Below are positions 59,146 through 64,000 of a stretch of DNA of 64,000 nt, one piece after another. Position numbers and translations under genes: made by a program. The stretch comes from Streptomyces sp. NBC_00443 (GTDB lineage: Bacteria; Actinomycetota; Actinomycetes; Streptomycetales; Streptomycetaceae), in the NCBI RefSeq assembly GCF_036014175.1, contig NZ_CP107917.1:5146001-5210000 (forward strand). The letters run 5' to 3'. The notes beneath the pieces are model-generated. The model saw only the letters and a list, made by a program, of their open reading frames with translations. It was not told the origin of the DNA and did not search any database. The stretch's first letter is position 1. Each line of letters begins with the position of its first letter.

Positions 59146-60453
59146 GTGACGCAGACAACCGAAGCCGCCGCCGTCGACGGGACCCCGCCGAGGCCCCGTC
59201 GCAACCGTATCCACCGTGCCTGGTTCGTCGCCGCCGTCGCCTTCGTGACGATCATCGGGGCCGCCGCCTTCCGCTCCGTGCCGGGGCTGCTCATCGATCC
59301 GCTGCACGACGAGTTCGGCTGGTCGCGCGGCACGATCGGGGCCGCCGTCTCCATCAACCTGGCCCTGTACGGCCTGACCGCCCCCTTCGCCGCCGCCCTG
59401 ATGGACCGCTTCGGCATGCGGCGCGTGGTCGCGGTCGCGCTCACCATGATCGCGATCGGCTCGGGCCTGACGGTGTGGATGACGGCCGCCTGGCAACTGC
59501 TGCTGTGCTGGGGGCTGCTGGTGGGCCTCGGTACCGGCTCGATGGCGCTGGCCTTCGCCGCGACGGTCACCAACCGCTGGTTCACCGAGCGGCGCGGTCT
59601 GGTCACCGGCATCCTCACCGCCGCCTCGGCCTCCGGCCAGCTGATCTTCCTGCCCGTGCTGGCCCTGATGGTCGACGCGGGCGACTGGCGCCCGGCCGCC
59701 GTCACGGTCGCCCTCGCGGCCCTCGCGGTGGTCCCCTTCGTCTGGCTGCTGCTGCGCGACCACCCGGCCGACGTGGGCGTGAAGCCGTACGGCGCGAAGG
59801 AGTTCGTGCCCAAGCCGCCCCCCGCCCGGGGTGCCGCTCGCCGGGCGGTGACGGTGCTCTTCTCGGCGGCCCGCACCGGCCCCTTCTGGCTGCTCGCCGG
59901 GACCTTCGCGATCTGCGGTGCCTCCACCAACGGCCTCATCCAGACCCACTTCGTGCCCGCCGCCCACGACCACGGCATGCCCGTCCCGGCCGCCGCCTCG
60001 CTGCTCGCGGTCATCGGCGTGTTCGACGTGGTCGGCACGATCGCCTCCGGCTGGCTCACCGACCGCTTCGACTCACGCCGACTGCTCGCGGTCTACTACG
60101 CCCTGCGCGGCGTCTCCCTGCTGTTCCTGCCGATGCTGCTCTCCGCCACGGTCCACCCGTCGATGCTCTTCTTCATCGTCTTCTACGGCCTCGACTGGGT
60201 CGCCACCGTCCCGCCCACCGTGGCCCTGTGCCGGGAGCACTACGGCGAGGACAGCGCCATCGTCTTCGGCTGGGTCCTCGCCTCCCACCAGGTCGGCGCC
60301 GCGCTGGTGGCCTTCCTCGGCGGGGTCGCGCGGGACGTCTTCGGGACGTACGACATGGTCTGGTACGCCTCCGGTGCGCTGTGCGCGGCGGCGGCGCTGA
60401 TGGCGCTGGTGATCCGGCGACGGCCGGTTTCCCCGGCGGTGGCGGCGGCGTGA
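59146..60453 (+). CDS. Major facilitator superfamily transporter
   Basis: A 435-residue transporter with about twelve membrane helices. The loop 2-3 motif reads AALMDRFGMRRVVAVALTM and the loop 8-9 repeat ASGWLTDRFDSRRLLAVYYA. FGWSRGTIGAAVSINLALYG and a long central loop (DVGVKPYGAKEFVPKPPPAR) fit the oxalate/formate-antiporter-like or monocarboxylate family, so it may import an organic acid used by the cluster. The GTG start follows CTCGTTGTC without a strong ribosome-binding site. Confidence 0.88.
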   Translation: MTQTTEAAAVDGTPPRPRRNRIHRAWFVAAVAFVTIIGAAAFRSVPGLLIDPLHDEFGWSRGTIGAAVSINLALYGLTAPFAAALMDRFGMRRVVAVALTMIAIGSGLTVWMTAAWQLLLCWGLLVGLGTGSMALAFAATVTNRWFTERRGLVTGILTAASASGQLIFLPVLALMVDAGDWRPAAVTVALAALAVVPFVWLLLRDHPADVGVKPYGAKEFVPKPPPARGAARRAVTVLFSAARTGPFWLLAGTFAICGASTNGLIQTHFVPAAHDHGMPVPAAASLLAVIGVFDVVGTIASGWLTDRFDSRRLLAVYYALRGVSLLFLPMLLSATVHPSMLFFIVFYGLDWVATVPPTVALCREHYGEDSAIVFGWVLASHQVGAALVAFLGGVARDVFGTYDMVWYASGALCAAAALMALVIRRRPVSPAVAAA

Positions 60454-60523
60454 CGGCCTCGCCGGGGGTGACCGTGGCCTGGCGGCAGGGTCGGTGCGGT
60501 TGGGCGGCCGACGGTACAGCGGT

Positions 60524-60567
60524 GCGGGGGCGCGGGGGCGCGGGGGTGCGGGGGCGCGGGGGTGCGG
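60524..60567 (+). repeat. Tandem 8-bp repeat GCGGGGGY, 5.5 copies
   Basis: GCGGGGGC, GCGGGGGC, GCGGGGGT, GCGGGGGC, GCGGGGGT and GCGG run from 60524 to 60567. Five G5 runs separated by three bases could form a G-quadruplex on the plus strand. It lies between the converging MFS and flavin reductase genes. Confidence 0.9.
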
Positions 60568-60575
60568 CACCCGGC

Positions 60576-61205
60576 CTAGATGAACCGACCCTTGTGGAAC
60601 AGCAGCGGTGCCTCGTCGCCGTCGCTCGCCCCCAGGGCGTCCACCCGCCCTACGACGATGAGGTGGTCGCCGCCCGTGTGCACCGCGTGGATCGTGCAGT
60701 CGATCCAGGCGAGCGTGCCCGCGAGGCGGGGGGAGCCGGACACGGGGGCCGCGTCGTACGTGACCCCCGCGAACTTGTCCGTGCCGCTCATCGCGAAGGC
60801 GCGGCACAACTCGCCCTGGCCGGCGCTCAGGACGTTGACGCAGAAGACGCCCGCGCGGGCGATGCGCGGCCACGTCGTCGACGTACGGCCGACCATGAAG
60901 GCGACCAGAGGCGGGTCGAGGGAGAGGGACGAGAAGGACTGGCAGGCGAAACCGGCGGGGGCGGCGCCCTGAGGAGCGTCGGCGGTGACTTGTGGATCGG
61001 TTGCGATGGCGGTGGCAGGTGCCGTGACAACGGCCACCCCCGACGCGAAGTTCCCGAGCACCCGCCGGAACTCCGCCTGCGGGATCGGCGCCCGCTCGTC
61101 CTCGCCGACACAGCGCAGCGCCGGGCGCGGCAGCGCCTCTACGGGCGGTGCGTCGGCCGACCTGAGGTAGCGGACGGCGACGGCGGCCATTCCTGCGTGT
61201 CCCAT
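60576..61205 (-). CDS. Flavin reductase-like FMN-binding protein
   Basis: A 209-residue protein of the flavin reductase/HpaC-like fold. It contains FRRVLGNFASGVAVVTAPA, ACQSFSSLSLDPPLVAFMVG, FCVNVLSAGQGELCRAFAMS, KFAGVTYDAAPVSGSPRLAG and the C-terminal GDHLIVVGRVDALG. It should supply reduced flavin to a two-component monooxygenase. No oxygenase partner is in the window. ATG 61205 follows GGGAATCGTG; ATG 61217 is an alternative. Operator site D lies just upstream. Confidence 0.85.
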   Translation of the reverse strand: MGHAGMAAVAVRYLRSADAPPVEALPRPALRCVGEDERAPIPQAEFRRVLGNFASGVAVVTAPATAIATDPQVTADAPQGAAPAGFACQSFSSLSLDPPLVAFMVGRTSTTWPRIARAGVFCVNVLSAGQGELCRAFAMSGTDKFAGVTYDAAPVSGSPRLAGTLAWIDCTIHAVHTGGDHLIVVGRVDALGASDGDEAPLLFHKGRFI

Positions 61206-61220
61206 CACGATTCCCATTGA

Positions 61221-61239
61221 AACTGACGACTCGTCAGAT
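61221..61239. promoter_or_regulatory. TetR-like operator, site D (flavin reductase promoter)
   Basis: AACTGACG-ACT-CGTCAGAT has perfect CTGACG/CGTCAG arms and shares the 19-bp layout of sites A-C. It lies 16 bp upstream of the flavin reductase start. Confidence 0.75.
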
Positions 61240-61281
61240 GGGAAGGGATGTGCGGGGGTGAACGGCCGCACTCTTCACGCC

Positions 61282-62157
61282 CTACCGACCCCTGTACTCG
61301 GCGTTCCTGCGCTCCACGAAACTCGCCACCCCTTCCCGGGCGTCCTCCGTCGTCATGTTGATCTCCTGCGCGGCCGCCTCCGCCGCGAAGGCGGTGGCGC
61401 GGTCGGAGTCGAGGGAGGCGTTGACGAGCTGTTTGGTGAGGGCGAGGGCGCGGGTGGGGCCGGTGGCGAGGCGGGCTGCCCACTCCATGGCCGTCTTGTC
61501 CAACTCCCCGTCCGGCACGACCCGGTTGACGAGGTCGAGCCGCTGCGCGTCAGCGGCTGTGAGCGCGTCGCCGAAGAACATCAGTTCCTTCGCCCGCTGG
61601 GGGCCGACGAGGCGGGGGAGGAGATAGGCGCCGCCACCGTCGGGGACGAGGCCGCGTCGCACGAACACCTCGATGAACTTGGCGGATTCGGCGGCCAGTA
61701 CGAGGTCGCAGGCGAACGCGAGGTGCGCGCCGAGGCCCGCCGCGGTGCCGTTCACCGCGGCGATCACCGGCTTTTCGCAGTCGAGTACGGCCGAGATCAG
61801 CCGCTGGGCGCCGAGGCGGATCGTGCGGGCGACATCGCCCGGGACCCGTTCGCCGGCCGCCGACCCGCCCCGCAGATCCGCGCCGGCGCAGAAGCCACGG
61901 CCCGTGCCGGTCAGTACGACGGCCCGCACGGCAGGGTCCGCGGAGGCTTCGGTGAGCAGTTCGATGATGCGTTCTCGCTGGTCAGGGGTGATGGCGTTGA
62001 GGGTTTCGGGGCGGTTGAGGGTGATACGGCAGACCTGGTTGTCAGTGGCCTGCTGTACCAATGAATCGACGGGATTTCCGGGCACACGGGGGGAATCGGG
62101 CATGTCCATCTCATCGTTGGCGTTGATGCGGTCGGTATTCGTGCGGTCGGCATGCAT
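61282..62157 (-). CDS. Enoyl-CoA hydratase/isomerase-family protein
   Basis: A 291-residue crotonase-fold enzyme. The oxyanion-hole loops are RGFCAGADLRGGSAAGE and VIAAVNGTAAGLGAHLAFAC. The position of the second catalytic Glu reads VFVRRGLVPDGGGAYLLPRL, where Asp sits in place of the Glu seen in 2-enoyl-CoA hydratase 1, as in isomerase-like members. The N-terminus has an unconserved 16-17 residue leader; an internal ATG at 62109 (MDMPDSPR) is a good alternative start. It lies one base past the CoA ligase stop. Confidence 0.88.
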   Translation of the reverse strand: MHADRTNTDRINANDEMDMPDSPRVPGNPVDSLVQQATDNQVCRITLNRPETLNAITPDQRERIIELLTEASADPAVRAVVLTGTGRGFCAGADLRGGSAAGERVPGDVARTIRLGAQRLISAVLDCEKPVIAAVNGTAAGLGAHLAFACDLVLAAESAKFIEVFVRRGLVPDGGGAYLLPRLVGPQRAKELMFFGDALTAADAQRLDLVNRVVPDGELDKTAMEWAARLATGPTRALALTKQLVNASLDSDRATAFAAEAAAQEINMTTEDAREGVASFVERRNAEYRGR

Positions 62158-62158
62158 G

Positions 62159-64000
62159 TCAGCGGCACACCACCAGCGCGTCGAGCGCGACCGCGCCCTG
62201 CCCCCTGGGCAGCACCATCAGCGGATTGATGTCGAGCTCCGCGAGGTCGTCCCCGAGTTCCAGCGCCATGCGCTGCACACGCAGGACGACTTCCACGAGC
62301 GCGTCGAGGTCCGCCGGGGGCCGCCCCCTGACCCCGTCGAGGAGGGCCCGCCCGCGCAGTTCGGCACACATGTCCCGGGCCTGCTCCTCCCCGAAGGGCG
62401 GCACCCGCACCGCGGTGTCGCCCAGCACCTCCACGAGCACCCCGCCGAGCCCGACGGTCACGGTCGGTCCGAACAGCTCGTCGTGTGTGGCGCCCACGAC
62501 CATCTCGACGCCCCGCTCGACCATCTGGCAGACCAGGACACCGTCCAGGGAGACGTCCTCGTAGCGTGCGATGTCAGTCAACTCCCGGTAGGCGTCCCGG
62601 ACCTGGCTGGCGGAAGTCAGCCCGATCTTGACGAGGCCGAGCTCGGTCTTGTGGGCGATCTGTGCGCCGGACGCCTTCATCACCACCGGGTAGCCGACCA
62701 GCCCCGCGGCCCGTACGGCCGCCGCCGCGCTGGTCACCAACTGCTCGCGCGGGACGCGGATCCCGTACGCCCGCAGCAACTGCTTCGCCGAGTGCTCGCT
62801 CAGCTGCTCGCCCGGGCGTATCAGTGCCTGCGCCTTGCGGAAGGACGGCGAGGGCATGCGCGGGGCCTCGTCGAAGGGGGAGCGGTAGCCGGCGACGAAG
62901 CGGTGGTGGTCGAGGTAGGCGCGGACGGCGGTGATGCAGTTCGCCACCGTCCGGAAGGTGGCCACGCGCGAGGAGCCGAGCAGGACATCGCGGTACGCCG
63001 GCTCGGTGCCGACCGGCGACCCCCACACCACGCACACCAGCTTGTCCGTCCGCTCGGCGGCGTCCACCAGGTCCTGGACGAGCCGGTCGCTGAGCGGCGG
63101 GAAGGGCCCGGTGACAGGACAGATCAGGACGCCGACCTGCGGGTCGTCGAGGATCGCGTCGATGATCTTCCGGCCGCGCCAGTCCCCGACCGGATGCCCG
63201 CCGTTGTCGACCGGGTTGGCCACGCTCAGATACTCGGGTATCCACTGGTGCAGCTCGGCCTGCTTGGCCTCCTTCAGCACGGGCAGTGGCAGCCCCGCCT
63301 CGGTCGCCAGGTCGGCGAAGTGCGCGCCCGTGCCGCCCGAGATCGAATAGACGACGACGCCATCGGCGCGGGGCGGCCGCGCACGGGCCAGCAGGGCGGC
63401 GGTGTCCTGGAGTTCGTCCAGGCCGTCGACCCGGATCACCCCGTACTGCCGCATCGCCGCGTCCACCACCGCGTCCGCCCCGGTCAGCTTGCCGGTGTGT
63501 GAGGCGGCCGTGCGTGCGCCGGTCTCGGTGCGGCCCACCTTCACGGCGACTACGGGCACCTTGCGGCGGGCGGCGCGATCGGCGGCGAGGAGGAAGGAGC
63601 GGCCGTCCTTGAGGCCCTCGACGTAGCAGGCGATGGCGCCCACGTCGGGCTGCTCGGCGAAGTAGGAGATGAAGTCGGCGGTCTCCAGGTCGGCCTCGTT
63701 GCCGGTGGGTGCCCAGTGGGTCAGACGGATGCCGAGCTCCTGGAGGGCGAAGACGGGGCGGCCCTGGTGGCCGGACTGGGTGATCAGGGCGATCGCGGGG
63801 CCCTCCAGGTCGTCCCGGAACCGCTCGAAGGCGTTGAGGTTGGTGTTCGGGCCCAGCAGCCGCATGCCGGACCGTTCGACGGCGGCGGTGAGCCGGCCCT
63901 GCGCCGCGGCGCCCTCCTCGCCAGTCTCCGCGAACCCGGCGGCGAAGACGACGGCGAACTTCACCTTGGCCTCGGCCAGTTCCTCGACCACGGGAAGGGG
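62159..64000 (-). CDS. ADP-forming acyl-CoA synthetase (acetate-CoA ligase family), 5' end beyond the window
   Basis: 613 residues are visible and the N-terminal CoA-binding domain is cut. From the upstream end, the succinyl-CoA-ligase-like domains come first (RSGMRLLGPNTNLNAFERFR, ALITQSGHQGRPVFALQELG, and the phospho-His segment AASHTGKLTGADAVVDAAMR). An ATP-grasp domain follows (GYPVVMKASGAQIAHKTELG, AELDINPLMVLPRGQGAVAL). It makes an acyl-CoA from acid, ATP and CoA, reversibly. It is the first visible gene of a minus-strand unit with the hydratase. Confidence 0.88.
   Translation of the reverse strand, partial: PLPVVEELAEAKVKFAVVFAAGFAETGEEGAAAQGRLTAAVERSGMRLLGPNTNLNAFERFRDDLEGPAIALITQSGHQGRPVFALQELGIRLTHWAPTGNEADLETADFISYFAEQPDVGAIACYVEGLKDGRSFLLAADRAARRKVPVVAVKVGRTETGARTAASHTGKLTGADAVVDAAMRQYGVIRVDGLDELQDTAALLARARPPRADGVVVYSISGGTGAHFADLATEAGLPLPVLKEAKQAELHQWIPEYLSVANPVDNGGHPVGDWRGRKIIDAILDDPQVGVLICPVTGPFPPLSDRLVQDLVDAAERTDKLVCVVWGSPVGTEPAYRDVLLGSSRVATFRTVANCITAVRAYLDHHRFVAGYRSPFDEAPRMPSPSFRKAQALIRPGEQLSEHSAKQLLRAYGIRVPREQLVTSAAAAVRAAGLVGYPVVMKASGAQIAHKTELGLVKIGLTSASQVRDAYRELTDIARYEDVSLDGVLVCQMVERGVEMVVGATHDELFGPTVTVGLGGVLVEVLGDTAVRVPPFGEEQARDMCAELRGRALLDGVRGRPPADLDALVEVVLRVQRMALELGDDLAELDINPLMVLPRGQGAVALDALVVCR

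Noticed and set aside
1..64000. CRISPR arrays, tRNA or rRNA genes, prophage or intact insertion sequences
   Set aside because: I saw no regularly spaced direct repeats, no cloverleaf-like sequences with CCA ends, and no transposase with terminal repeats. A dedicated tRNA scan could still find one that I missed.

Overview
The window is about 72% GC, with genes packed head to tail and strong G/C preference at third codon positions. It also has GTG starts, ATGA/GTGA overlaps, rare TTA codons, a CebR-type cellulose operator and an NsdA-type regulator. All of this points to Streptomyces chromosome. From memory, gene content and order (serC, AtuA/acyl-CoA carboxylase operon, citrate synthase, pdxH, SIS protein, dmdR1, purU) follow the S. 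coelicolor region around SCO4366 to SCO4415. I saw no rRNA, tRNA, CRISPR array, prophage or intact insertion sequence.

Layout. 1-8.1 kb: three membrane proteins, a TetR repressor divergent from a drug-type ABC exporter, a secreted GH5-CBM2 cellulase under a CebR box, a nuclease-family fragment, and serC. 8.3-15 kb: a D-lactate-dehydrogenase-like flavin/Fe-S oxidoreductase, a FemX-like peptidoglycan enzyme, an EamA transporter and a proline-rich membrane protein. 15.2-25.4 kb: an eight-gene catabolic operon (TIGR03084 protein, AtuA-like protein, acyl-CoA carboxylase beta and alpha, acyl-CoA dehydrogenase, CoA ligase, enoyl-CoA hydratase, TetR) with a perfect palindrome in its promoter. 25.4-33.7 kb: a Ser/Thr kinase, citrate synthase, pdxH, a probable small RNA with a strong promoter, a Rid protein, a PAS protein, a SIS protein and the iron regulator DmdR1. 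34-45 kb: a hydrolase-fold protein lacking its nucleophile, an ABC exporter, a primase-like protein, an NsdA-type regulator, a proline-rich membrane protein, a solute-binding lipoprotein and purU. 45-53 kb: a sigma factor with a zinc-finger anti-sigma fusion, a STAS protein, an EF-hand protein, then an acyl-CoA ligase and an acyl-CoA dehydrogenase pair, and an anti-sigma-type ATPase. 53.8-64 kb: more catabolic genes (cyclase, SDR, acyl-CoA dehydrogenase, alcohol dehydrogenase, GlxA-type regulator, MFS transporter, flavin reductase, enoyl-CoA hydratase, ADP-forming CoA ligase running off the end).

The most interesting signals lie outside the genes. A TetR-like operator (core CTGACG-N3-CGTCAG) recurs at four promoters between 50.3 and 61.2 kb and ties the second catabolic cluster into one candidate regulon whose regulator is not recognisable here. 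A probable small transcript next to pdxH has a consensus vegetative promoter, a 13-nt perfect match to the 16S anti-Shine-Dalgarno tail and a 12-codon reading frame. A 47-bp piece of the PAS gene is copied exactly into the dmdR1 upstream region. Three genes each carry a single-base deletion in a G/C run, which may be sequencing errors. Start codons were chosen by eye from ribosome-binding sites and family lengths. Functions come from recognised motifs and family memory, not from database searches.
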